Source: an uncultured Desulfovibrio sp. (lineage in GTDB: Bacteria; Desulfobacterota; Desulfovibrionia; Desulfovibrionales; Desulfovibrionaceae). From it: a stretch of DNA of 64,000 nt. Positions 9,656-19,274 of the stretch are shown here, piece by piece; position 1 is the first letter of the stretch, and the number at the start of each line of letters is the position of its first letter. The stretch covers positions 1-64,000 of the forward strand of contig CAJXRQ010000016.1 in NCBI GenBank assembly GCA_913060505.1, read 5' to 3'. The translations under genes and the position numbers were made by a program. Below the pieces are notes generated by a model. The model was not told the origin of the DNA. It did not search any database and saw only the letters and a list, made by a program, of their open reading frames with translations.

Positions 9656-9683
9656 GGTATCCTTGCAGAGCCTTTTCGGTCAA
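9656..9683 (-). promoter_or_regulatory. Possible sigma-70 promoter of the RRM gene
   Basis: Read on the minus strand, TTGACC (9683-9678) and GATACC (9661-9656) are 16 bases apart. The -35 box is good and the -10 box poor. If used, it gives a 5' untranslated leader of about 150 nt before the GTG at 9494. The remaining stretch up to 9795 shows nothing else I can name apart from AT-rich sequence near 9690-9730. Confidence 0.35.
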
Positions 9684-9795
9684 GAAAAACATAAAAAAAA
9701 TGCAACATTCGCATAAAAATATTTCTTTACCTCCCTGAATGGCCGGTGTAATTTCGCTCTAAACTCACCACAAAACCATCACACAACACACTGGA

Positions 9796-10704
9796 ATGAA
9801 TACAAAAAGCACGTCATCTGGCCTTCTGGCCGCACTGGCATCGTTTATCGGGTGGGGACTCTTGCCCATCTACTGGAAGCAACTTCACTCTGTACCGGCG
9901 CTGGAGATCCTTTGCCACCGCATAATCTGGTCACTGGTTTTCGCTGCATTGCTTGTGACTTTTCAGGGCCGCTGGCGGGAAACGCTCGCTCCGTTGTCGT
10001 CACCTCGCACACTGGGCATGTTGACACTGAGCAGCCTCCTGTTGGGAAGTAACTGGCTCATGTACATCTGGTGTGTAAATCATGATCAGGTACTGGCCAC
10101 CAGCCTCGGGTATTATATAAACCCACTCATGAACGCTCTTCTGGGTTTTGCCTTGTTACGCGAAAAAATGACTCGTCTTCAAATGATCGCAGTCTGTTTC
10201 GCAACCGCAGGAGTCATCAACTCCATCATATCGATCGGCCATTTTCCATGGATAGCGCTGGCATTGGCCGTCACATTTGCCCTGTACGGACTGCTCCGGA
10301 AAACAGCGCCCATGGAATCCCTTCCCGGACTGACCGTGGAAACGGCAATCATCACCCCGCTGGCGTTGGGCTATGTCCTGTATCTGGAATACATGGGCAA
10401 AGGGGGCTTCGCCCATGCAGGCATGTCCACCAGCCTGTTGCTTATGGGGGCAGGCGTCGCCACCTCAATGCCTCTGTTCGGATTTGCCTTTGGAGCACGC
10501 AGGCTGAGACTCACCACGCTGGGAATCATCCAATACATTGCCCCCAGCATAGCATTCCTGCTCGGAGTTTTCGTCTATCACGAACCGTTCGATTCGGGGA
10601 ATCTGATAACTTTTGCGCTGATCTGGACAGGACTTGCCATATACTCAGGGGAAAGCATCATGCAAATCCGTCGAGAACGCCGACAGCACAAAAAACATTC
10701 ATGA
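9796..10704 (+). CDS. rarD: RarD-type EamA family permease
   Basis: This 302-residue integral membrane protein has about ten hydrophobic helices in the two-fold EamA (DMT superfamily) pattern. SFIGWGLLPIYWKQL at the N-terminus, the HRIIWSLVF segment and the SLGYYINPLMNALLGF motif are typical of RarD (chloramphenicol-sensitive protein family). The physiological substrate of RarD proteins is not established. The C-terminus is strongly basic (RRERRQHKKHS). The gene is monocistronic and is followed within seven bases by a hairpin. The ribosome binding site in front of ATG 9796 is weak, but the protein begins where the family does. Confidence 0.88.
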   Translation: MNTKSTSSGLLAALASFIGWGLLPIYWKQLHSVPALEILCHRIIWSLVFAALLVTFQGRWRETLAPLSSPRTLGMLTLSSLLLGSNWLMYIWCVNHDQVLATSLGYYINPLMNALLGFALLREKMTRLQMIAVCFATAGVINSIISIGHFPWIALALAVTFALYGLLRKTAPMESLPGLTVETAIITPLALGYVLYLEYMGKGGFAHAGMSTSLLLMGAGVATSMPLFGFAFGARRLRLTTLGIIQYIAPSIAFLLGVFVYHEPFDSGNLITFALIWTGLAIYSGESIMQIRRERRQHKKHS

Positions 10705-10710
10705 TAAAAC

Positions 10711-10746
10711 AAGTGCCCTGGGGTTCTCAGAGAAACCGGGGCGCTT
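10711..10746. terminator. Hairpin between rarD and the diguanylate cyclase gene
   Basis: AAGTGCCC pairs with GGGCGCTT (one G-T pair), with further pairing inside. It is followed by GTTTTAT on the minus strand and lies between two convergent genes, so it probably terminates the minus-strand cyclase transcript and perhaps rarD. Confidence 0.6.
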
Positions 10747-10765
10747 ATCAAATCAATTCCAGGTA

Positions 10766-11686
10766 TTATCCAAGGACCGTACGCTCCACCCGATTCCGTC
10801 CAGCATCCTTGGCCTTGTAAAGCATCTCATCGGCAGATTTGACCAGCTCATCCCGTTCCAACCCCATGACGGGTATGACAGTCGCGACCCCCAAACTGAT
10901 ACTGACGTAATCCGCGCACTCGGAATATGCATGCGGCAACTGTTTTGCAACAATGGCCTTGCGCATGGTTTCGGCCATGATAGCGGCTCCGGCAGCCTCG
11001 GTGGCCGGCAATAGAACGATGAATTCTTCACCTCCGTAGCGAGCCACAAAATCCATACTTCGATTCAGGCATCCACGCAGGGTGTGGGCTACCGTGCGTA
11101 AACAGACATCACCTTCACCATGGCCGTAATTGTCGTTGTATTTCTTGAAATAATCGATATCTATCATGATCACGGAGACAGGTGAGCCCTCGCGCAGAGA
11201 GCGGCGCCATTCCTTTTCATAGGCTTCATCAAAACGACGGCGATTGGGAATACCGGTGAGAGCATCCATGTCGGATAGCCGTTGCAGCATGTCCGACTTC
11301 CGTTTCAGCTGCACATGCGTCCGCACACGAGCCTTGACAATGGGGGTACTGAACGGCTTGGTGATGTAATCCACAGCCCCCATGGCCAATCCTTGAGCCT
11401 CTTCTTCCTCCCCGGTCATTGCCGTGATGAAAATGACGGGAATGTCCTTGGTAGTCTCCATTTCCTTGATGTGATGCAATACGGCAAACCCATCCATGCC
11501 CGGCATGATGATATCCAAAAGGATGAGATCCGGCAGATGGTCGGACTTCAGGGCTTCCAGTGCTTCCTCCCCGCTTTTGGCAACCGTCAGGTCATAATCT
11601 CCTACCAAAGCCTCGCCGAGAATGCTGATATTGAAGGCGGAATCATCAACAATCAGCAAGTGAGGCCGTTTTTCTGCATCATACAT
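10766..11686 (-). CDS. Receiver-GGDEF diguanylate cyclase (PleD/WspR-like)
   Basis: The protein has 306 residues. The receiver (about 8-125) has the acidic pair in LLIVDDS, phospho-acceptor Asp in LILLDIIMPGMDG and Lys in YITKPF. The GGDEF domain (about 138-303) has DALTGIPNRRRFDE, the active site YGGEEF, and an RSMD inhibitory I-site five residues before GGEEF. It should therefore make c-di-GMP when phosphorylated and be product-inhibited. Its start lies three bases after the stop of the hybrid kinase with Hpt on the same strand. That kinase's Hpt is the natural phosphodonor, which is inference from operon structure. Confidence 0.94.
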   Translation of the reverse strand: MYDAEKRPHLLIVDDSAFNISILGEALVGDYDLTVAKSGEEALEALKSDHLPDLILLDIIMPGMDGFAVLHHIKEMETTKDIPVIFITAMTGEEEEAQGLAMGAVDYITKPFSTPIVKARVRTHVQLKRKSDMLQRLSDMDALTGIPNRRRFDEAYEKEWRRSLREGSPVSVIMIDIDYFKKYNDNYGHGEGDVCLRTVAHTLRGCLNRSMDFVARYGGEEFIVLLPATEAAGAAIMAETMRKAIVAKQLPHAYSECADYVSISLGVATVIPVMGLERDELVKSADEMLYKAKDAGRNRVERTVLG

Positions 11687-11689
11687 GGG

Positions 11690-14600
11690 CTACTCCGGTA
11701 AGCTGATATTTCTGTCGGTCATCACGGCTTCCAGCATTGAAAGCGCACTTGCGAAATCAAAATTATTGATGGATTGCTCAAGAGTGCCAAGTTCGTGGCT
11801 CTCCAACCAGCATTCCAGCGAATTTTTCAGCGCTTCAAATGCTCGGACAGCCCTGAAATCATGGGCAAGTAAAAATGTTCTCAACTCGGCAACTTTTTCA
11901 AGATCGACACTCTGTGTGCTGACAACACAACTTTCTTCATCCGACCTTGCGGCAGCATGCCCAAAAAACGCACCAAGAGATTCCATGACCATATCCAATT
12001 GCGCCGTAAACTCAGCCATCAAGCCTTCAGATGCTGTTCCCTGCTTCAACGCCTCTTCCAGTTCGACACAAGTCTGATATAACTCGGAAGCAGCGATGTT
12101 CCCGGAAATCCCCTTGAGGGTGTGCAAAGTCGTCAAGGCATCCTTTTCATTACCCTGATCAAGACTGCGCTGAAGAGACAGCCCGACATCCGCATAATCG
12201 TTCAGGAATGCCAGCAGGAGTCGTTTATATACTTCCACCTTGCCACCCAAACGTTTCAGGCCGTCATGCACATCCAGACCGGGCACTTCCGGCATCCCCC
12301 CGGCTGCAATATTCTGTTCATCTGATTCCAGAACAGTCTGATCTTCCCAGGCATGTCCTTCCACCAGCCTGGCAAGGGTTCTGAATAAAAACGGCACGTC
12401 CAGTGGCTTGATGACATAGTCATTCATACCCGCGTCAAGGCACTTCTGACGGTCTTCTACCGTGGCATGGGCTGTAAGCGCAACGATGGGCAAACTGTCG
12501 GCAGAAAAATGCTCACGAATCAACTGCGAAGCCTCAAGCCCTCCCATAACAGGCATCTGCACATCCATCACAACGGCATCAAAGTGGTCTTTCGCTTCCA
12601 TGACCATATCCACAGCCTGCCGGCCATTCTCCGCCTCGTGGACGTGTATTCCGGCCCCTTCGAGCACTTCCCGTAAAACCTGCCTGTTGATGTCGTTATC
12701 TTCCACAATGAGAATTCTTATATTTCGATTCCGAGCGAGGGCCGTCATATCCCGGTCATCGGTCTCGACTCGTTGTATATCAAATATTCGGGCAACGGTT
12801 TTGGCTACAATCGCACCACTCACAGGACGCAACAGCACAGCGTTCGTCAACTGTCTGGCAGCCTTACGCAAATCCTCGTTATAGTTGCCGGTAGCCAAAA
12901 CCATGGGCACGGCAGAAAACCGTTCTTCCGATCGACGAATACGCCGGGCCAGTTCAAGGCCATTTTCGTCTGCAAGCCTCCAACCGAGCCATACAAGGTC
13001 TACCTTTTCCTGATTCTCATCCCGCAGCCGGAGCCATGCGGCACTGGCATTGCCAAAAGTCTCAACCTGAAATCCGAGTTCTTCAAGAGAACTGAAGGCT
13101 CTATCTTCCTCATGTTCCTGTTGCACCAAAATAGCTCTCTTGCCACTCAACGCCGCTTCCGGGGACAATGGATTTTCTGGTTCCGCAACGGCAAAGGCGG
13201 CCTCGAAATGGAAAATGCTTCCTTTGTGCTGCTCACTGGATACGAACAGCTCTCCTTCCATAAGCTGAACCAGCTGACGCGCGATGGTCAGTCCAAGCCC
13301 GGTTCCGCCATGGCGACGAGTGTGGGAGCCGTCCGCCTGGGTAAAGGCTTCAAACAAACGGGCCTGATCTCCGGAGCTCATGCCAATCCCAGAATCCTTA
13401 ACCCATCCCTTTATCGTGATTTTACCGTCAACTTCACGCACTGTTCCCAGCCCAACTTCCACAAAGCCGGTCTCCGTAAACTTGACGGCATTGGTCACAA
13501 GGTTGGCATACACCTGTTCCAGCCTCAAGGCGTCACCAATAACCCTGGCAGGTGTTCCCGGCTCAATGAAAATATTGAAACGCAATCCCTTTGCATGGGC
13601 ACGGGGGGAATAAACGTCCAATATTTTAAGCAACAGAGCGGGGAGATCAAAAGCCGCCTTTTCGAATTCAAGCTTACCGGCCTCGATCTTGGAGAAGTCC
13701 AGAATGTCGTTGACAATTCCAAGCAGGGACTGTGACGCCCCGGCAATCTTGTCGAGATAATCCATCTGCCTGGAACTCAGTCCGGTTTTTCTCACGATTT
13801 CGGTCAGTCCGATAATGGCGTTAAGAGGAGTCCTTACCTCGTGGCTCATATTGGCGAGGAACAGGCTCTTGGCCTGTGTGGCCAGTCTGGCCTGATCCCT
13901 GGCGGCAACAAGTCCTTCCTCGACCATCCGCCGTTCAATGAATTTTCCAAGCTGGGCGGCAACACTCTTCAAAAAGGCACGTTCATTTTCATACTCGGCC
14001 TTTTTTGCCTCCGGCATCCGGCAATACACATTGATATACCCCGCGCCGCCCTGATAACGAATAATTTCATCCAGGAACGGCTTCTCGCCAAGGGGAACTT
14101 TGTCGCCATACATTTTGCCAGCATGGGCAATAACCACACGCACATCCCTGCCATCGGAAAAATCCGCCACGACAATCCGGGCTGCATGCTCCAATACCGT
14201 TTCTATCCGCTCACCTGGACGTTCCACGAGGCTTGATATTTCATACAGGCAATGCAGACGCAGCACCGAGCGCTGCAACTCCCGCGTCTTTTCTTCCACT
14301 TGTGCCCGAATATTGTCACGGTGCAGGGACAACATATACAAATACCCGGACAACAACGACATGACCAAGAAAATGCCGACACCGCCACCTATCGGAACCA
14401 GCGTTTGAAAACGTTCTCCGAATTCTGGAAGGGCAACACAGGTTATGCGCCATTTGCGTTGCCCGGCCAAAATCTCAAAGGAACGATGCAAGCCAGTGAC
14501 ATGTTCCTTATAGTCCGCATCTTTTACCTGATATTCGTAAAGCAGCTTTCTCTCTTCCGGTGCACTCAAGTCATGAACAAAGGCTCCCATTCCCTTGATT

Positions 14601-15355
14601 TTTTTTTCTGGGAAAACAGGCTCAAACAAAGCATTCACATCCAGAACCAAAAGCACCGCTCCACGAAGACGTTCCAGACCGGAAGCGCCGGTCTTGCCAT
14701 GCAGTCGTTCAAAAACGGGATAAAAGAAGAGAAGGCCGAACCGGTCTTCCTGTTCGTGCTCCAAACGAATACGGCCGGAGAGACTTGGCAATCCTGTTTG
14801 CCTGGATTGTTTAAGAGCTTCCCTGCGGAGTGGAAAAGTTTGCAAGTCAAGGCCACAGGCGAAAGAACTACTTTCCTTGGGATAAACGTATGTGATCGGA
14901 AACAGTACTTCCCGATTTTCAGCCCGCTTCAAAGTCCCGTCCGGTTGCAATGCACGGATCTCGAAATCCGAACGGCCTTGCTGACGGATGGATTCCACAA
15001 ACTTTTCCCGCTCGGAGCCCATAACCCTTTGGACCCATTCCACAGCCTGTACGCCATTCAGAAACTTGCGCAAAGGCATGGCAAAATCCACGAAATCATG
15101 CTCGGTAATCGTATGCTCATGACTCATAAGCCCGTGCATGGCGGAACTTACGATCAGGGTATTGTGATATACCTGCATTACTTCGTGAAAGATGATTTCA
15201 CATTCCGCAGCAAACTCCTGCTTCACGGCATTGTGTTCCCATCGCGAGGCCAGCACATAGAAGGACACGGCAAAGAATATTCCAAGCCCCAAAAACAAGG
15301 CGGAAGGAAAAACACTTTTCCTTAAAGTGGTGAATGATCCCGAGTCGGCGTGCAT
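11690..15355 (-). CDS. CHASE-domain hybrid histidine kinase with two receivers and Hpt
   Basis: This protein has 1221 residues. The order is: TM (about 13-35), periplasmic CHASE domain (60-290, AMPLRKFLNGVQAVEWVQRV), TM (320-345), a GAF-like segment (365-480), HisKA with His505 (NMSHEVRTPLNAIIGL), ATPase (DSGIGM, GTGLGLTIA), receiver 1, receiver 2 and Hpt (HTLKGISGNI). Receiver 1 is degenerate: LVWLGWRLADENG has Gly where the phospho-acceptor Asp belongs. Receiver 2 is canonical (AVVMDVQMPVMGG). The expected relay is His505 to receiver 2 to Hpt to the downstream cyclase, whose gene begins three bases after this stop. CHASE domains sense small extracellular ligands, and which one is unknown here. 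Confidence 0.94.
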   Translation of the reverse strand: MHADSGSFTTLRKSVFPSALFLGLGIFFAVSFYVLASRWEHNAVKQEFAAECEIIFHEVMQVYHNTLIVSSAMHGLMSHEHTITEHDFVDFAMPLRKFLNGVQAVEWVQRVMGSEREKFVESIRQQGRSDFEIRALQPDGTLKRAENREVLFPITYVYPKESSSFACGLDLQTFPLRREALKQSRQTGLPSLSGRIRLEHEQEDRFGLLFFYPVFERLHGKTGASGLERLRGAVLLVLDVNALFEPVFPEKKIKGMGAFVHDLSAPEERKLLYEYQVKDADYKEHVTGLHRSFEILAGQRKWRITCVALPEFGERFQTLVPIGGGVGIFLVMSLLSGYLYMLSLHRDNIRAQVEEKTRELQRSVLRLHCLYEISSLVERPGERIETVLEHAARIVVADFSDGRDVRVVIAHAGKMYGDKVPLGEKPFLDEIIRYQGGAGYINVYCRMPEAKKAEYENERAFLKSVAAQLGKFIERRMVEEGLVAARDQARLATQAKSLFLANMSHEVRTPLNAIIGLTEIVRKTGLSSRQMDYLDKIAGASQSLLGIVNDILDFSKIEAGKLEFEKAAFDLPALLLKILDVYSPRAHAKGLRFNIFIEPGTPARVIGDALRLEQVYANLVTNAVKFTETGFVEVGLGTVREVDGKITIKGWVKDSGIGMSSGDQARLFEAFTQADGSHTRRHGGTGLGLTIARQLVQLMEGELFVSSEQHKGSIFHFEAAFAVAEPENPLSPEAALSGKRAILVQQEHEEDRAFSSLEELGFQVETFGNASAAWLRLRDENQEKVDLVWLGWRLADENGLELARRIRRSEERFSAVPMVLATGNYNEDLRKAARQLTNAVLLRPVSGAIVAKTVARIFDIQRVETDDRDMTALARNRNIRILIVEDNDINRQVLREVLEGAGIHVHEAENGRQAVDMVMEAKDHFDAVVMDVQMPVMGGLEASQLIREHFSADSLPIVALTAHATVEDRQKCLDAGMNDYVIKPLDVPFLFRTLARLVEGHAWEDQTVLESDEQNIAAGGMPEVPGLDVHDGLKRLGGKVEVYKRLLLAFLNDYADVGLSLQRSLDQGNEKDALTTLHTLKGISGNIAASELYQTCVELEEALKQGTASEGLMAEFTAQLDMVMESLGAFFGHAAARSDEESCVVSTQSVDLEKVAELRTFLLAHDFRAVRAFEALKNSLECWLESHELGTLEQSINNFDFASALSMLEAVMTDRNISLPE

Positions 15356-15563
15356 CCATTGTCTCCGTCAGCATGTTTATGGGCAAGATCACATGTATTG
15401 CTTAAATTCCGCGGCAAGGTGTTGCTATTGTAACGCACAATACGAAAACATGGCATTATTGGATAGATGATTTTATCCGGCCTTGCCTTGCCACCAATCC
15501 GCCATGAGGTTAGATTTATAATGACTGAGGCCAAACTATTTCCGGGAATATGTGAGGAAACCC

Positions 15564-16322
15564 ATGCGCTGCAAAATTGTCATAGCCATTCTTCTTATTT
15601 TGGTTTTGTCAGCGTTGCCGGGCCAAGCGCAGCAGGTTTACCGTGTCGGCACCGAAGGCGGCTACCCTCCGTTCAATTTTGTCAAAAACGGGGAACCGTG
15701 CGGCTTTGACATAGACATTGCCAGAGCGCTGTGTGCGGCCATGGGAGCTTCCTGCACCATTGTCCTCTCGACATGGGATGAAATCATCCCGCGACTTGTC
15801 AAGGGCGAATACGATTTCGTTGTAGCCAGTATGGCGAAAACGGCGCAACGGGATATGCTTGTGGACTTCACGATCCCATATTACCGATCCCGAACCAACT
15901 TCATTGGGAATCCTCGCGAACTTTTGGCATCAACCCCAAAAAGCCTTGCAGGAAAAACCATAGCGACACAAAAGGAAACCGTGCAGGCAGAATATCTGAA
16001 AGCGAACTATGCAAAAGACAGCAAGCTGCTTTTGTTGAACACGCTCATCGAGGCCTTTCATGCCCTGGTGGAGGGACGGGCAGACGCCGTACTGACAGAT
16101 AGTCTGGTCGGCTATGAATTCCTGCAGAATGAAGTAGGGCAACCTTTCGACTACATCGGCCCTCCCCTGACGACAAAGAACCCATCCAGCGAAGCATGCA
16201 TCGCTGTCCGGGAAGGAGACGACGTCCTTCGAATACGGCTGGAAAAAGCCTTGCAAACGATTCGTCTCAATGGAGTGTATGAACGCATCAATCGTGAATA
16301 CTTCCCATTCAGCATCTACTAA
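15564..16322 (+). CDS. Periplasmic amino-acid-type solute-binding protein (SBP family 3)
   Basis: The 252-residue product starts at ATG 15564, six bases after GAGG; a GTG at 15552 overlaps that site. Residues 1-21 are a Sec signal peptide cleaved near GQA-Q. The mature protein shows YRVGTEGGYPPFNFVKNGEPCGFDIDIARAL, the classic opening of family 3 periplasmic binding proteins, and a conserved second lobe (DAVLTDSLVGYEF). No ABC permease or ATPase is nearby. Instead a membrane hybrid kinase starts six bases downstream. I infer that it works as the ligand-binding partner of that kinase rather than in uptake. The ligand is probably an amino acid or similar polar molecule. Confidence 0.9.
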   Translation: MRCKIVIAILLILVLSALPGQAQQVYRVGTEGGYPPFNFVKNGEPCGFDIDIARALCAAMGASCTIVLSTWDEIIPRLVKGEYDFVVASMAKTAQRDMLVDFTIPYYRSRTNFIGNPRELLASTPKSLAGKTIATQKETVQAEYLKANYAKDSKLLLLNTLIEAFHALVEGRADAVLTDSLVGYEFLQNEVGQPFDYIGPPLTTKNPSSEACIAVREGDDVLRIRLEKALQTIRLNGVYERINREYFPFSIY

Positions 16323-16328
16323 TTCATT

Positions 16329-18653
16329 ATGGCAGAAGAAAAAAACGGGCCTCAGCCTTCGACGGCAAACGACTCTTCCCAAGGGAGAAAACCTGCACTG
16401 ATCCCGGTTTTCTCCATGTATGCGATAATTGCCGTCATTCTTTTGAGTGGACTGGGCGCCATTGTAGGCAGTTCCCTGACGACCATCGGCAACCTTGCCA
16501 CAGACACTCGTGACAATGTTTTGCCTGCCATTTTCGACAGGCAAAGGACAGCCATCAACCTTGAACGTCTTGGACGTTTTGCCCTGATTGTCCACAAGGC
16601 CGAAGATCCAAAACAGCGAAGAACTTTCAAACTCGCTGCAAAAATTCTTTCGCAAGATACGGCATTTGCCAACAATCCGGTAATCCGAAGCAAGGTGTCC
16701 CAGTGCTATCAATCCATTGAACGTCTTGCTCTCATGCGCAACAGGCAAGACTCCTTGCAAAAAAAAATCGAAACGGTGAGAGCAAAAGCCCAAGAGCGCC
16801 TAATCAAAGGCCGTTCCGCAGCTGAGTTTGCAAAACGCAGGGAAGAACAAACGGCGCTCAATTTCATTATCCATCTTCTGGCGGCAAAGTCCCACGAGGA
16901 TCTGGAGGGACTACGTCAGCAATTGGATAAATATGCCCCTTCCGGAGATCCTTCCAAGCTGGATCGAGAGATTGAGAAACTCGACAAAGGCCTCCGACTC
17001 AGAAGTATTTTCAACACAAAACACAGAGAACTGGATCTGGAAAACAATTGCGAAAAGGCATGGACCGAGGTCAACCGCGAGTTGGAAACCATGTCTGCAT
17101 CACTCACGGCAAACGCCGCCATCAAGGCTTCCCGCAGCTTTACCATCATAGCTGACGAAGCGTCTGCCGGTATCAACGGAGGACTCACAGCCCTCATCAT
17201 ATCCATCGCCACCATGATTCTCATGCTGGTGCTGATTCGACGCGACGTATTGGCGCCGATTTCCAACATGGTGCACGCCATGGCCAGGGCCCGAAGCTCG
17301 CACACTCCTGTCATACTGCCTCCTGCACGGTTGCGCGAGCTGCATGAGATCAAAACATCCGTGGAACAATCCAGTACCCTGACGGCAGAAATAGCCAAAC
17401 GAACTCAGGAATTGGAACAAACCAACGCTGTGCTGGAAAAGGAAATCCGGGAACGTTCCCGCACGGAAAAAGAATTGGCGCGGGCCAAAGAGGCAGCGGA
17501 AGCCGCGGACAATGCCAAAAGCGACTTTCTTGCCGGTATGAGCCACGAAATTCGAACTCCCATGAATACCATTCTGGGAATGGCCGAACTCATGCTTGAA
17601 ACCGATCCCAATCCCGAACAACGAAAATACATCGAAATGTTCAAGACATCAGGACATCAACTGCTCGGGATCATCAACGATGTTCTGGACATCTCGAAAA
17701 TCGAGGCCGGTCAGCTTTCCATTGAAAAACGGGATATTTCCCTCACCGAAATTCTGGACAAAATTTACCTGCTCTACAGCACCAAAGCCAAAGACAAAGG
17801 CCTCGGTTTTTCCATAAACATCGACAGAGACACACCGGACCGCATCATAGGAGACCCTGTCCGTATCAGTCAGATACTTACGAACCTTGTGGACAATGCC
17901 GTCAAATTCACTCATCAGGGGCTCATACGTGTGGAGGTTTACCCGGCTCCGTCAGAAATTGCCGGTGAAATAAACTTCACGGTCTCCGACACGGGAATCG
18001 GCATCCCTCCCGAATCCCAGCGCAGGGTTTTCGAACGCTTCACACAGGCTGATTCTTCCACAACGCGACAATATGGAGGAACGGGACTGGGGCTATCCAT
18101 TTCCCGAAGACTGGTGGAAACCATGGGGGGTACGCTACGACTCTCCAGCAGTCCGAGCAAGGGTACCACGTTTACGTTCATGCTCCGCTTCGAACTTCCA
18201 GCCGAAGCCCCTGCGCCCGACCCTGACATTGCTCTTGAAGAAATCAAGTATCTGACTCAGATGTTACAGGAACGCCCTGCTTCCATTCTTCTTGTTGAAG
18301 ATTCGGACAGCAATCGCCAGCTTTTGCAATTCTATCTCGCCAAGACAGGGTGTGAAATTGACTTTGCCGAAAACGGCGAACAGGCAGTGTTGATGTTCAA
18401 AGAAAACAGATACGACGTAGTGCTCATGGACATCCAAATGCCGGTGATGGACGGGTTCGAAGCCACCCGGCAGATTCGGGCATATGAAAAGGCAAACAGT
18501 TTGCCGCCTACCCCGGTCATTGCGGTTACGGCAAACGCCCTGAGCGAAGACAGGGGACGCTGCATTGAAGCCGGGTGCACCTTCTATCTCGCGAAACCCA
18601 TATCCAAAACACTTCTGCTCAAGACTGTGGCCAGCACAGTGGGAATTGTCTGA
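16329..18653 (+). CDS. TorS-like hybrid histidine kinase with receiver
   Basis: This protein has 774 residues. TM1 is at about 24-48, followed by a long, mostly alpha-helical periplasmic domain (50-290) and TM2 (about 290-312). A coiled coil leads into HisKA with His406 (GMSHEIRTPMNTILGM). The ATPase domain (DTGIGIPPES, GTGLGLSIS) and one canonical receiver ([30 protein letters not shown]) complete it. There is no Hpt, so a separate phosphotransfer protein and response regulator are required. The helical periplasmic part and the adjacent binding-protein gene recall the TorT-TorS arrangement, where the kinase reads a liganded periplasmic protein. The stop is 14 bases from the convergent GNAT gene. 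Confidence 0.92.
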   Translation: MAEEKNGPQPSTANDSSQGRKPALIPVFSMYAIIAVILLSGLGAIVGSSLTTIGNLATDTRDNVLPAIFDRQRTAINLERLGRFALIVHKAEDPKQRRTFKLAAKILSQDTAFANNPVIRSKVSQCYQSIERLALMRNRQDSLQKKIETVRAKAQERLIKGRSAAEFAKRREEQTALNFIIHLLAAKSHEDLEGLRQQLDKYAPSGDPSKLDREIEKLDKGLRLRSIFNTKHRELDLENNCEKAWTEVNRELETMSASLTANAAIKASRSFTIIADEASAGINGGLTALIISIATMILMLVLIRRDVLAPISNMVHAMARARSSHTPVILPPARLRELHEIKTSVEQSSTLTAEIAKRTQELEQTNAVLEKEIRERSRTEKELARAKEAAEAADNAKSDFLAGMSHEIRTPMNTILGMAELMLETDPNPEQRKYIEMFKTSGHQLLGIINDVLDISKIEAGQLSIEKRDISLTEILDKIYLLYSTKAKDKGLGFSINIDRDTPDRIIGDPVRISQILTNLVDNAVKFTHQGLIRVEVYPAPSEIAGEINFTVSDTGIGIPPESQRRVFERFTQADSSTTRQYGGTGLGLSISRRLVETMGGTLRLSSSPSKGTTFTFMLRFELPAEAPAPDPDIALEEIKYLTQMLQERPASILLVEDSDSNRQLLQFYLAKTGCEIDFAENGEQAVLMFKENRYDVVLMDIQMPVMDGFEATRQIRAYEKANSLPPTPVIAVTANALSEDRGRCIEAGCTFYLAKPISKTLLLKTVASTVGIV

Positions 18654-18666
18654 CAATATGACGGAA

Positions 18667-19233
18667 TCATGCAGGAATCGCAGTCATCCCGACCGGGGAG
18701 AAGCCTCCATGGTATTGCCTGAGTTCGTCTCTCCACAAGACCGGTAACTCCAAGACATGCACAGGCAAGATGGTTCCGTCCAGCCCGACACGAGAACGCA
18801 AGCCAACTCGAACAAAGCCTAACGCCGAGTACAGGCGCAATCCGGCAATATTGCTGCTTGCGCAGCAAAGCCGCACACATGTTGCTCCGAACTCCCACGC
18901 GGCACGAGCCGCCATTGCGCGAAGGAGAAAGGTTCCCACTCCCTGGCGGCGCATGCATGGATTCACGATGACGTTACCAATAAGACAAAACTCACCGAGC
19001 CGGCACTCCACAAAATTCGCATATCCGGCGACCAAACCATCGCAATCCACCACGGTGGAGCCACGCCGCACGGATGCTGACCGGCTCAACTGACGAGGCG
19101 TGAGCGGCCAATGTGCCGAGGGAAACATATAAAAGAGTTCTTGCTGGTTGCGGGGAAATCCGCAAATAACGGGGATATCCGATTCCAGAAAATTTCTAGA
19201 CTTCAGCATATGGGTACAACATATGGACGCCAC
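18667..19233 (-). CDS. GNAT family N-acetyltransferase
   Basis: The C-terminal two thirds fit the GNAT fold: VIVNPCMRRQGVGTFLLRAMAARA is the acetyl-CoA pyrophosphate loop (R-x-x-G-x-G), and NIAGLRLYSALGFVRVG is the motif B helix. The protein is 188 residues with the GTG at 19233; an internal ATG at 19209 (MLKSRNFLESD) is an alternative start, and the ribosome binding site does not decide between them. The acceptor substrate is unknown. It follows the CYTH gene by 41 bases on the same strand and may share its transcript. Confidence 0.82.
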   Translation of the reverse strand: MASICCTHMLKSRNFLESDIPVICGFPRNQQELFYMFPSAHWPLTPRQLSRSASVRRGSTVVDCDGLVAGYANFVECRLGEFCLIGNVIVNPCMRRQGVGTFLLRAMAARAAWEFGATCVRLCCASSNIAGLRLYSALGFVRVGLRSRVGLDGTILPVHVLELPVLWRDELRQYHGGFSPVGMTAIPA

Positions 19234-19274
19234 ACTCTCCGGTCAACACGGCAAAAGTTACTTTTGGGAAACGG

